A stretch of 47,745 nucleotides of DNA from Clostridia bacterium (GCA_019689585.1 JADGHG010000005.1:1-47745), one strand, 5' to 3'; shown: positions 28,726 to 37,109, counted from the first letter of the stretch. The notes: generated from the sequence alone by a model not told the origin. Made by a program: numbers and translations.

Positions 28726-29753
28726 CGGAGCGTCTCCAGGAAGGCGACGACGTCGCGGATCTGCGCGTCGGTGAGGGCGAGCTTCCCCTTGCCCGACGGC
28801 ATGAGCACCCCTGGTTTGAAGACGGAGGCGTCGGTCACCCAGCGGACGAGGTTCTCCCGGTTCAGCTCGAGGGTGCCGGCCCCGATCGTCTTGCGGAGCA
28901 TGAGGGCCGTCAGGTCCGGGCCGGTCGCGCCTTTGAAGGCGGTCCCGCGGATGGCGTGGCAACTCGCGCACTTCGCGGCGAAGATCTGCATGCCCCGCGC
29001 CGCGGCGCTCCCCGGCGGCGGGGGCGAGAACGGCTTCGTGAGCTCCGCCCGCCAGGCCTCGAAGGCCGATGGGGTATCGGCGTAGACGGTCGTCAGCATG
29101 TGCGCGTGGCTTGCCCCGCAGAGCTGCGTGCACTCGCCCGCGAAGACGCCCGGCCCGTCGCTCTGGAGGTAGAGGAAGTTGCGCCGGCCGGGGGCGGCGT
29201 CCACCTTGCCGCCGAGCCGCGGCACCCAGAACTCGTGCATCACGTCCGCCGAGGTGACGCGCAGGTCGAGCGGCCTCGCCGCCGGGACGTGGAGCTCGTT
29301 CGCCGTCACGAGCCCGAGGTCGTCGTAGCGGTATTCCCACCAATACTGGTGGCCGACGACGGTGACGCGCATCCCGCCGGCGACCGGCTTGGCGAGGTAG
29401 AACGTGTCGGTGAGGGACGGCACGGCGAGAAGCACGAGCAGCCCCGCGGGCACGGCCGTCCAGGCCACCTCGAGCCAGGTGACGCCCGGGTTGTCCGCGC
29501 CTTCGGAGGCGTCGCCGGGGCGGGCGCGAAAGCGCACGACGATGTAGAGGAGGACGAGGAGCACGGCCGCCGAGATGGCCCCGACGACGACGAGGCTCAG
29601 GCCGAGGAGGTCGAGCTCCATGCGCGCCGCGGGGCCCGCGGGCGCGAGGACGGAGCCCGGCCGCTCCACACTGCAGCCTGAGAGGGCGAGCGCGAGAAGG
29701 GCGACGGCGGGCGCCTCGGCGGCGCGCCTCGCTCGGCCGTGCCTCCGCCCCAC
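28722..29753 (-). CDS. coxB: cytochrome c oxidase subunit II with cytochrome c domain (caa3 type), copy 2
   Basis: 343 aa; lipobox ALALSGC; GECTQLCGASHAHM; CASCHAIRGTAFKGATGPDLT. Confidence 0.94.
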   Translation of the reverse strand: MGRRHGRARRAAEAPAVALLALALSGCSVERPGSVLAPAGPAARMELDLLGLSLVVVGAISAAVLLVLLYIVVRFRARPGDASEGADNPGVTWLEVAWTAVPAGLLVLLAVPSLTDTFYLAKPVAGGMRVTVVGHQYWWEYRYDDLGLVTANELHVPAARPLDLRVTSADVMHEFWVPRLGGKVDAAPGRRNFLYLQSDGPGVFAGECTQLCGASHAHMLTTVYADTPSAFEAWRAELTKPFSPPPPGSAAARGMQIFAAKCASCHAIRGTAFKGATGPDLTALMLRKTIGAGTLELNRENLVRWVTDASVFKPGVLMPSGKGKLALTDAQIRDVVAFLETLR

Positions 29754-29813
29754 GGGGCGCCGGGCCTCCCTACCCGGCTAGCCTTCGCGCGCCCCGGCCT
29801 CTCCATGCGGGCT

Positions 29814-29930
29814 CTAGCAGGCAGTGCGAATTGGCGAGGGGCGGGGCGAGCGTGCTCATGGGGCGGTTGCCGCGTGAGCAGCACCATTTCGCACGCAGCC
29901 ATGAATTCGCCAACTCACCCAGCCTGCTAG
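29814..29930. repeat. 117-bp nested inverted-repeat element (MITE/REPIN-like) with 24-bp imperfect terminal inverted repeats
   Basis: Left arm 29814-29837 CTAGCAGGCAGTGCGAATTGGCGA; right arm 29907-29930 is the reverse complement of CTAGCAGGCTGGGTGAGTTGGCGA (20/24 identical, outer 9 perfect). Inner repeats GTGCGAA/TTCGCAC (29824-29830/29888-29894) and central TGCTCA...GCGG-TTG-CCGC...TGAGCA. Confidence 0.65.
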
Positions 29931-31207
29931 CCGCCCGCCGCGACGCCGGCCTCCCGCGCCCGGCGCAGGAGCAGCTCCCGTTCGCGCTCGTTTCGGGTGA
30001 GCGACGCGGCTCGCTCGAACTCCCGCCGGGCCTCCTCGAACCGGCCGAGCTTGGCGAGGAGGTCGCCACGCACGCTGGGAAGCAGGTGATAGTTCGCGAG
30101 AGAGGGTTCCGCGGCCAGCCGGTCGACGACCTCGAGGCCGGCCGCCGGCCCGAAGGCCATGGCAAGCGCCACCGCCCGGTTCAACTCCACCACGGGCGAC
30201 GGGCTCACCCGCGCGAGCGCCTCGTACAGCGTCGCGATCCGCTCCCAGTCCGTCTCGCCCGCGTGCCGTGCCCGCGCGTGGCAGGCGGCGATGGCCGCCT
30301 GCAGGGCGTAGGGACCGAGCGCGCCGCCGAGAGCTTCCGCGCGTTCCAGCGCCGCGAGGCCGCGGCGGATGAGGACGCGGTCCCAAAGCGAACGGTCCTG
30401 GTCGAGGAGCAACACCGGCTCGCCACCCGGCCCCACGCGGGCCCGGAGCCGCGAAGCCTGGATTTCCATGAGCGCCACGAGCCCATGGACCTCCGGCTCC
30501 TCGGGCATGAGCCCTGCCAGGACGCGCCCGAGGCGCAGGGCCTCGCGGCAGAGATCGGGCCGCGCCCAGTCGCTCCCGGCCGTCGCAGCATAGCCCTCGT
30601 TGAAGATGAGGTAGATCACCCGGAGCACGGACGAGAGGCGGTCCGCGAGCTCGTCACCCTCCGGGAGCTCGAAGGGGATCCGCGCCGCGCGCAGCGTCCG
30701 CTTGGCTCGGACGATGCGCTGCGCGACCGTCGCCTCGGGGACGAGGAAGGCGCGCGCGATCTCGTCCGTCCTGAGCCCTCCGAGCAACCGCAGCGTGAGC
30801 GCCGTGCGAGCCTCTTCCGAGAGCACCGGGTGGCAGCAGATGAACATGAGGCGGAGGACGTCGTCATCGATGGCCGCCCCGCCCACGGCATCCTCGGGGG
30901 AGGGCGCGGCCGGCGCCTCAAGTTCCAGACGCCGGCCGGCCTCCTCCAGCTTCTCCCTCAAGCGCGTCGCACGGCGCAGTTGGTCGATGGCGCGGCGCCG
31001 CGCCACCGTGGTGAGCCAGGCGGCCGGATGGTCCGGCACTCCGGACTCGCGCCACTCCTCAAGAGCCTCCACGAGCGCGTCCTGCGCGGCGTTCTCCGCA
31101 AGCCCGACGTCGCCCGTGAGCCGCAGGAGGCCTCCGACGATCCTGGCGGATTCGATCCGCCAGACCGCCTCCAGCGTTCGGTCGACGTCAACGCATGCCT
31201 GGGACAT
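29927..31207 (-). CDS. RNA polymerase ECF sigma factor, ECF42/SigJ-like with large C-terminal (TPR-like) extension
   Basis: 426 aa from ATG 31207; DVGLAENAAQDALVEALEEW, HPAAWLTTVARRRAIDQLRR, LLGGLRTDEIARAFLVPEATVAQRIVRAKRTLR, VLRVIYLIFNEGYAATAG. Confidence 0.9.
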   Translation of the reverse strand: MSQACVDVDRTLEAVWRIESARIVGGLLRLTGDVGLAENAAQDALVEALEEWRESGVPDHPAAWLTTVARRRAIDQLRRATRLREKLEEAGRRLELEAPAAPSPEDAVGGAAIDDDVLRLMFICCHPVLSEEARTALTLRLLGGLRTDEIARAFLVPEATVAQRIVRAKRTLRAARIPFELPEGDELADRLSSVLRVIYLIFNEGYAATAGSDWARPDLCREALRLGRVLAGLMPEEPEVHGLVALMEIQASRLRARVGPGGEPVLLLDQDRSLWDRVLIRRGLAALERAEALGGALGPYALQAAIAACHARARHAGETDWERIATLYEALARVSPSPVVELNRAVALAMAFGPAAGLEVVDRLAAEPSLANYHLLPSVRGDLLAKLGRFEEARREFERAASLTRNERERELLLRRAREAGVAAGG

Positions 31208-31568
31208 CGAAGTCGAAGTCGCTCGGCTCCTGGATCTTGCGGATTTCGATGACGTCGCCATCCCCGGCGGGGCAACGCTTCGCCCACTCGATGGCCTCTT
31301 CCTTCGAGCTGACCTCGATGATCCAGTAGCCGCCCACGACTTCCTTGGCCTCGCTGAAGGGGCCGTCCGTCACCGCGGGCTCTCCTCCCCGAAACGAGAC
31401 CCTGGCACCCATCGACGGCGGGTGAAGCCCGTCGAGCGCGAGGAGCACGCCCGCCTTCTCCAGCGCCTCGTTGTACTTCATCATCCGCTCGACGGCCGCC
31501 TGGTCGGGCATCGTGCCCGGGGCCGCACTCGCGTAGCCCGCCGGAATCATCAGCATCATGAAGCGCAT
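31188..31568 (-). CDS. DGPF/YCII-related domain protein
   Basis: 126 aa MRFMMLMIPAGYAS...TDGPFSEAKEVVGGYWIIEVSSKEEAIEWAKR; DGPF motif. Confidence 0.9.
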   Translation of the reverse strand: MRFMMLMIPAGYASAAPGTMPDQAAVERMMKYNEALEKAGVLLALDGLHPPSMGARVSFRGGEPAVTDGPFSEAKEVVGGYWIIEVSSKEEAIEWAKRCPAGDGDVIEIRKIQEPSDFDFDVPGMR

Positions 31569-31571
31569 GCG

Positions 31572-31898
31572 TCATGCCCCCTGAAAGTCGTCCGGGCCGC
31601 CCATCACCCGGCGGATCCTTGCCTCGCCCTCGCCCACGATGGCGAGGAAGCGCTTGGCCACCTCGACCGCTTCCTCCTTCGACGGAACGTCGATGAGCGC
31701 CCAGCCGCCGACAAGCTCCTTGGCCTCCGCGAAGGGCCCGTCCGTCACGGTGAACTTCCCGTCGGCGAGGCGGATCTGGGCGCCTTCGGAACTCGGCATC
31801 ATGCCGCCCGTCGCGACGAGCACCCCGCGGCGCGACATCTCCTCCATGAACTCCCCCATCCGGGCCATGACCTCCGGCGTGGGCGGGGGCAACCTCAT
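31572..31898 (-). CDS. DGPF/YCII-related domain protein (short N-terminus)
   Basis: TDGPFAEAKELVGGWALIDVPSKEEAVEVAKRFL; SD AAGGAGG best spaced for ATG 31898 (track start TTG 31904). Confidence 0.85.
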   Translation of the reverse strand: MRLPPPTPEVMARMGEFMEEMSRRGVLVATGGMMPSSEGAQIRLADGKFTVTDGPFAEAKELVGGWALIDVPSKEEAVEVAKRFLAIVGEGEARIRRVMGGPDDFQGA

Positions 31899-31972
31899 CT
31901 CCAACCGCCTCCTTCGAGTGTGGGCGGCACCGGGCGTCCGGACAGCTCCCGATTGACCGCCTCTATAGACGC

Positions 31973-31999
31973 GTCGAACGGGGTGAGGGGAAATCGACA
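31973..31999 (-). promoter_or_regulatory. candidate ECF42-type promoter: TGTCGA (-35, 31994-31999), 17-nt spacer, CGAC (-10, 31973-31976)
   Basis: Minus-strand TGTCGA-TTTCCCCTCACCCCGTT-CGACG upstream of the DGPF-DGPF-sigma operon. Confidence 0.5.
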
Positions 32000-32151
32000 G
32001 GTGCTGGGGCGAAGGCCGGGTGAAGATTCGCGCATCTCGACGGTCACGCGTTCAAGGACGATCCGCGCCGGCGGTCAGGGCGCCGGGCCGACCTCGGCTG
32101 CCGCTCGTCTCGTTCATGTCTCACTGCTCACTCGAGGGCCTATTCATGGCC

Positions 32152-32167
32152 TAGCTCGCGCGAGCTA
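32152..32167. repeat. perfect 16-bp palindrome TAGCTCGCGCGAGCTA
   Basis: Exact self-reverse-complement in the noncoding interval between the DGPF operon and the MFS gene. Confidence 0.6.
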
Positions 32168-32198
32168 CCGACTCCGCCCCATGGCGCGGTTTTCCGGC

Positions 32199-32375
32199 TC
32201 ATTCAGCTCCGAGTACAGGTCGAACACGGTCTGCTTTCACTAGGCCGGCGTCCAGGATGCCCGCGTAGATGGCGTCCTCCACGTCGTGCCCCGCATAGGC
32301 AATCCTGTCCCCCGCGCGCCGGACGAAGCGCGTGCCGAGCATCAGGAACTCGGTGAGCCGCACCGCCGCGCTGAA
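32199..32375 (-). pseudogene. remnant of an HD-domain dGTP triphosphohydrolase-like gene
   Basis: Translated fragment VRLTEFLMLGTRFVRRAGDRIAYAGHDVEDAIYAGILDAGLVKADRV resembles the conserved DRIAYxxHDxxDAxxAGLL segment of dGTPase-like proteins. No HD motif or full-length frame nearby. Confidence 0.5.
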
Positions 32376-32427
32376 GGTCCATCTGGTCGACCGCGTCGCT
32401 GACGAAGTACAGAGGGACGGACGGCGC

Positions 32428-33702
32428 TCACGCGCCCCGCGACCCGTCGGCGACAGGGGACTCGGCCGGGCCGACGACCCAGGATGGCCGACGGGCGAGC
32501 CACAGGACAAAGCCCGAGAAGGCGAGCGCGACTAGGCTCCCCAAGACCATCGCCCAGCGGGCGCCGAACCATTCCGCCAGGGCGCCGAGGAGCTCGGCGC
32601 CGAAGGGCGTGGAGCCCCCGAAGACGAGGAAGTAGACGGCCATGACGCGCGAGCGGAGCTCGTCCGGCACGAGCGACTGGACGAACGAGTTGCAGCCGGC
32701 CGTGAAGCGGATCATGGCGTAGCCTGCGAGCGCAAGGAGCACGAGGTCGAGGAGGTAGGAAGGCACGGCGCCCGCCGCTCCCGTGAGGACCGAGAAGAGG
32801 GCCGCGTACCCCGCCACCTCCGCCACGCCGCCCGGGGCCCGCCGGGCGGCCGCGAGCGCCAGCCCGCCGGCCAGCGCCCCGACGCCGAGGGCCGTGTAGA
32901 GGAAGCCGAGCCCCTGGGCGCCGACCTCCAGCGCGCCCTTCGCCAGGACGGGGAGCACCACGTTCCAGTTGATGGCGAAGACGCCCACGACCCCGAGGAG
33001 CGCGATCGCCCAGAAGACATCGCGGGTCGTGCGGATGTACCGGAGCCCTTCGCCGACGTCCTCGAGAAGCCGCCGGCGCGGCCGAGGCGCGGCCGGCGGC
33101 AGGTCGCGCATGAGCGCCAGGCCCGCGAGCACCGCGAGGTACGAGACCCCGTTCAGGATGAAGGCCGGCCCCGTGCCGAAGAGCTCGATGACGAAGCCGG
33201 CGACCGCCGGGCCGATGACGCGCGCTCCGTTGAAGACGGAGGAGTTCAGCGCGATGGCGTTCGGGAGGTCGTCCTTGCCGACGAGCTCGACGTAGAAGGA
33301 CTGGCGCGTCGGGTTGTCGAGCGAGTTGACGACGCCGGTGAGAAGCGAGATGAGCATGACGTGCCAGATCCGCACCCACCCCGCCAGGGTGAGGAGGCCG
33401 AGCGCGAGCGCGAGGGCCATGAGGAGCCCTTGCGTCCACTTGAGGATCGCCTGCTTCGGATACCGGTCGGCGAAGGCGCCCATGAAGGTGGTGAGGAGGA
33501 GGACGGGCAGCCAACGGAGCGCCCCCACCGTGCCGAGCATCACGGGGGAGTCGGTGAGCTCGAGGACGAGCCAGCCCTGGGCCACCTGGTTCATCCAGTT
33601 GCCCGTGACCGAGACGAGCTGGCCGGTCCAGAAGAGGCGGAAGTTACGGTGGCGGAGCGAGGCGAAGATGTCGCCCAGGGCGGCCCGGGGCCGGCGGATC
33701 AT
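32428..33702 (-). CDS. MFS transporter (EntS/MFS_3-like)
   Basis: 424 aa; LRHRNFRLFWTGQLVSVTGNWMNQVAQGWLVLELTDSPVMLGTVGALRWLPVLLLTTFMGAFADR. Confidence 0.9.
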   Translation of the reverse strand: MIRRPRAALGDIFASLRHRNFRLFWTGQLVSVTGNWMNQVAQGWLVLELTDSPVMLGTVGALRWLPVLLLTTFMGAFADRYPKQAILKWTQGLLMALALALGLLTLAGWVRIWHVMLISLLTGVVNSLDNPTRQSFYVELVGKDDLPNAIALNSSVFNGARVIGPAVAGFVIELFGTGPAFILNGVSYLAVLAGLALMRDLPPAAPRPRRRLLEDVGEGLRYIRTTRDVFWAIALLGVVGVFAINWNVVLPVLAKGALEVGAQGLGFLYTALGVGALAGGLALAAARRAPGGVAEVAGYAALFSVLTGAAGAVPSYLLDLVLLALAGYAMIRFTAGCNSFVQSLVPDELRSRVMAVYFLVFGGSTPFGAELLGALAEWFGARWAMVLGSLVALAFSGFVLWLARRPSWVVGPAESPVADGSRGA

Positions 33703-33708
33703 GCGATG

Positions 33709-33737
33709 AGTCTAGATCCTTTCGACACCCGAAACAA
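33709..33737 (-). promoter_or_regulatory. promoter: TTGTTT (33732-33737), 17-nt spacer, TAGACT (33709-33714)
   Basis: 6 nt between the -10 and MFS start codon 33702; no SD. Confidence 0.5.
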
Positions 33738-33751
33738 GTACGGCCGAAGGC

Positions 33752-33961
33752 CTACCCTGCCCTCTCCGCCTCCCCCTCCTCGTCGCGCGGGGCCGCGCCG
33801 GCCGGCGGCCGTCGGTCCCCGGCCGCGAGGCTGGCGATCCGCCCGGGGGAGCGTCCCCAGCTGGGACCCGTCGCCGGCCGCCGGCCGAGCCAGACGCCGA
33901 ACGCGCCGAAGACGACGAAGAGCATCCCAAGAAGCGCGATCGCCCAGAGGACGTCCTTCAC
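33752..33961 (-). CDS. small single-TM protein, translationally coupled to the ECF ATPase
   Basis: 69 aa from GTG 33961: VKDVLWAIALLGMLFVVFGAFGVWLGRRPATG...; GTGA overlap with the ATPase stop; inside long ORF 33752..35896. Confidence 0.55.
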   Translation of the reverse strand: MKDVLWAIALLGMLFVVFGAFGVWLGRRPATGPSWGRSPGRIASLAAGDRRPPAGAAPRDEEGEAERAG

Positions 33962-35715
33962 GCCGTGCCACCCCCGACGCTCCGATCGTGCCACGCCCGC
34001 GCCCGTTCCACGAAGCAGGCGGCCTTCGCCGGCCGCTCCCGCCAGCCGAGCGCGCGGGCCAGACGGGAGGCGGCCGTCGGCGCGAGCCCGGCCCGCGCGA
34101 GGGCCTCGTCCGACCCGAAGACCTCGTCCGGCGTGCCGTCGCACACGACCTCGCCCGCGGCGAGGACGACGACGCGGTCGGCGACGTCGGCGACGAACTC
34201 GACGTCGTGGCTCGTGAGGACGACGAGCCGGCCCTCTTCGGCGAGCCGGCGGCAGAGCGCCCGAAGCCTCGCGAGGCTCGGGCCGTCCTGGGCCATCGTC
34301 GGTTCGTCGAGCACCACGACGGGCGTCCTCATCGCGACGGCCGCGGCCACGGTGAGAAGCTTCCGCTCGCCGAAGCCGAGGTCGTAGGGATGGCGGTCGC
34401 GATGGGCCGCGATGCCGAGCGCCTCCATGGCGGAAAGCGCCTCCGCCTCGGCCTCGCCCTTCGCCCGACCGAGGTTCCGGGCGCCGTAGGCCGCCTCGGC
34501 AAGCGCCTTCGGCAGGAACAGCTGGTCGTCCGGGTTCTGAAAGGCGACGGCCACCTGCCGCGCCAGCTCGGCCGGCGAGCGACGGGCGGCGTCCTCGCCG
34601 CACACGAGGACCCGGCCCGACTGCGGACGCAGGAGGCCGAGGAGGAGTCGCAGGAGCGTCGACTTCCCGCCGCCGTTCTCCCCGACGAGGGCCGTCACGC
34701 CGGGCCCTCCCAGGGCGAGCGAGAACGACTCGAAGACGGCCGTCCCCGGCACGTAGCCGAAGGTCACGCCCTCGAACTCGACCCGCGGCGGGCGGTCGGC
34801 CGCGGGCGGCGGCACCTCGCCGGGGCGGCGAGCCGCCCCGGCGCCCGCACCCGCCCCGGCGAAGGGCCGGAGGAGCGCGAGCGCCTCCTCGTCGTCGAGC
34901 GCGCGCGTGCCCGTCAAAGCCTCGGCGATCCGCGCCACGGCCGGCAGCGGGCGCGCGAGGTCGGCCAGGCCGGGGTCGCGGTAGACCGACCTCGCCGGGC
35001 CGTAGGCCGCGGGCCGGCCGCCGTCCAGGACGAGCACGCGGTCGGCCGATGCGGCGATCCACTCGGCGCGGTGCTCGACGAGCACGATCGCGACGTCGTT
35101 CCGGCGCGCCTCCGCCACGGCCGCCATCACCTCGCGCGCCCCGCGGGGGTCGAGCTGGGACGTCGGCTCGTCCAACACCAGGACCCGCGGCGCGAGCGCC
35201 CAGACGGACGCGATCGCGAGCCGTTGCGCCTCGCCGCCCGAGAGCGAGAACGGGTTCCGCTCCGAAAGGCGCGCAAGCCCGAAGCGCGAAAGCGCCTCCT
35301 CGACGCGCCGGGCGATCTCCTCGCGCGGGAGCCCGAGGTTCTCGAGCCCGAAAGCGACCTCGTCGTAGACGGTGTCGCGCGCGCCGGTGATCTGGTTGTA
35401 CGGGTTCTGGAGCGTGAGCCCCACGACCCCCGCGAGCCCTCCCGGCCCTTCCCGGACCGGGTCGAGGCCCGCCACCTCGACGACGCCCCGCACCTCGGCG
35501 CGGAACGCGTGGGGCAGGAGGCCCATGAGGAGATAGGCGAGCGTCGTCTTCCCCGAGCCGTGCGGCCCCGTGACGGCCACGAGCTCCCCCGGCTCGACGG
35601 CGAAGGAGACGCCCGCCAAGGCCTCGCGCCGCGCGAGGGCGTACCGCACGTGCACGTCCGCGACGCGCACGCCCGCACCCCCCGGTCCGGCTCCCGCCGA
35701 CCCGGCCGAGGGCAT
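33958..35715 (-). CDS. ECF transporter energy-coupling ATPase, two fused ABC domains
   Basis: 585 aa from ATG 35715; Walker A GPHGSGKTTL and GENGGGKSTL; LSGGEAQRLAIASV and LGFGERKLLTVAAA; LTLQNPYNQITG / AVAFQNPDDQLF Q-loop motifs typical of EcfA. Confidence 0.92.
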   Translation of the reverse strand: MPSAGSAGAGPGGAGVRVADVHVRYALARREALAGVSFAVEPGELVAVTGPHGSGKTTLAYLLMGLLPHAFRAEVRGVVEVAGLDPVREGPGGLAGVVGLTLQNPYNQITGARDTVYDEVAFGLENLGLPREEIARRVEEALSRFGLARLSERNPFSLSGGEAQRLAIASVWALAPRVLVLDEPTSQLDPRGAREVMAAVAEARRNDVAIVLVEHRAEWIAASADRVLVLDGGRPAAYGPARSVYRDPGLADLARPLPAVARIAEALTGTRALDDEEALALLRPFAGAGAGAGAARRPGEVPPPAADRPPRVEFEGVTFGYVPGTAVFESFSLALGGPGVTALVGENGGGKSTLLRLLLGLLRPQSGRVLVCGEDAARRSPAELARQVAVAFQNPDDQLFLPKALAEAAYGARNLGRAKGEAEAEALSAMEALGIAAHRDRHPYDLGFGERKLLTVAAAVAMRTPVVVLDEPTMAQDGPSLARLRALCRRLAEEGRLVVLTSHDVEFVADVADRVVVLAAGEVVCDGTPDEVFGSDEALARAGLAPTAASRLARALGWRERPAKAACFVERARAWHDRSVGGGTA

Positions 35716-36482
35716 CAGAGGACGGCGCGCCAGGCCGCCGAGGCTGCGAAGAGGGCGAGGCCGAGGCTGCGGACGGCGAGGGCGCCCGGCATGTCGGCGA
35801 CCGGCCGGAAGACGGTCCGGGGGCCCTTTCGGCTGAAGCCGCGCACTTCGAGCGCGACGGCGCGCTCCTGGGCCGCCGTGAGCGAAGCCATGACAAGCGG
35901 CCCCAGCATCGGCAGAAGCGCCCGCAGGCGGCGCCCGAGCCCGCCGTCCGTCTCCACCCCGCGCGACCTCTGGGCGTCGAGCACGGCCGCGACGGCCGCC
36001 CAGACGGTGGGCAGGAGCTGGACGACCGAGGCCACGGCGTAGCCGGCCCTGGGCGGGAACCCGCGCATGAGGAGCGCCGCGACCAGGTCCTGGGGCCGGG
36101 TCGTGAGGACGAGGACGCCCATGGCCAGGATCGTGTTCCAGAGCCGGAAGGCGAGGGTCAGCGCGAACACGAGCCCTTCGCGGTAGAAGGGGAGGCCGGC
36201 CGCGCGGAAGGCGACCTCCCCCGAGCCCGCGTGCGTGAGCCCTTGGGCGACGAAGAACGTGACGACGAGGAGAGCGCTCGCCAGAACGAGCCCGGCCACG
36301 CGGCGGAGCACCCCCGCGCGGGCGAGGACGGCCGCGTTCAGGAGGAAGAGGAGGGCGAGGCCGCGCCAGTCGGGGACGAGGAAGCCGGCGAGCGTGAGCG
36401 AGGCCGCCCACACCCCCTTGGTGACGGGGTCGGCCCGGTGGACGGGCGTCGATCCCGGCACGTAGAGGGAGGGCGGCCGCAT
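35715..36482 (-). CDS. ECF transporter transmembrane T component (EcfT/CbiQ-like)
   Basis: 255 aa; STPVHRADPVTKGVWAA; AQRSRGVETDGGLGRRLRALLPMLGPLV; ERAVALEVRGF. Confidence 0.9.
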   Translation of the reverse strand: MRPPSLYVPGSTPVHRADPVTKGVWAASLTLAGFLVPDWRGLALLFLLNAAVLARAGVLRRVAGLVLASALLVVTFFVAQGLTHAGSGEVAFRAAGLPFYREGLVFALTLAFRLWNTILAMGVLVLTTRPQDLVAALLMRGFPPRAGYAVASVVQLLPTVWAAVAAVLDAQRSRGVETDGGLGRRLRALLPMLGPLVMASLTAAQERAVALEVRGFSRKGPRTVFRPVADMPGALAVRSLGLALFAASAAWRAVL

Positions 36483-37084
36483 CAGTCGGCGTCCCTCGCC
36501 GCCACCGCCCCCGCCTGGGCGACGAGCCGCTCGGGGAGGCCGCGGAAGATGAGGTAGGCGACGAAGACGGTGATCACCTTGTCCGGCAGGTCGATGACGA
36601 ACTCGTCGAGGAACGACGCGATCCAGACCGGGAAGCCCGAGAGGCGGAGGCTCGTGAAGAGGGCGTCCCCCCAGACGTTGCCCGTCGTCCCGCCCCAGAG
36701 GAGGACGTTGAGGGGCGTGGAGACGACGGCGGCCACGACGGCGACGGCGACGCCCAGGCCGACGGCGGCGGCCGGCGTCTTCGTCCAGCCGCGGTACGCG
36801 AGGTAGCCGGCGGCGAGCCCGATGAAGACGCTCGTCACCGCGTACCAGAACGAGACCGGGTCCTGCACGAGCCCGTAGAAGACGTTGTTGACGGCTCCCG
36901 CCAGAGCGCCGACGACCGGCCCGCCGAGGATGGCCGCGAGCACCGTGCCGATCGAGTCGAGCCAGAGCGGCAGGCGCAGGACCTGTGCCACGTACTTGCC
37001 GACGAAGTTGACGGCCACGGCGATCGGGATGAGGGCGACCATGAAGGTCGTGAGTCGAAGCGACCAGACCGAACGCGCCTGCAT
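36482..37084 (-). CDS. ECF transporter substrate-binding S component (substrate unknown)
   Basis: MQARSVWSLRLTTFMVALIPIAVAVNFVGKYVAQVLRLPLWLDSIGTVLAAILGGPVVGALAGAVNNV; start 37084 with SD GGGGGAGG. The track start at 37105 overlaps a -10 hexamer. Confidence 0.82.
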   Translation of the reverse strand: MQARSVWSLRLTTFMVALIPIAVAVNFVGKYVAQVLRLPLWLDSIGTVLAAILGGPVVGALAGAVNNVFYGLVQDPVSFWYAVTSVFIGLAAGYLAYRGWTKTPAAAVGLGVAVAVVAAVVSTPLNVLLWGGTTGNVWGDALFTSLRLSGFPVWIASFLDEFVIDLPDKVITVFVAYLIFRGLPERLVAQAGAVAARDAD

Positions 37085-37103
37085 CGGCGAGACCTCCCCC
37101 GGC

Positions 37104-37109
37104 ATTCTA
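37104..37109 (-). promoter_or_regulatory. -10 TAGAAT of the ECF transporter operon
   Basis: Minus-strand TAGAATGCCGGGGGAGGTCTCGCCGATG: -10, SD, then ATG 37084 (19-nt gap). Confidence 0.5.
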
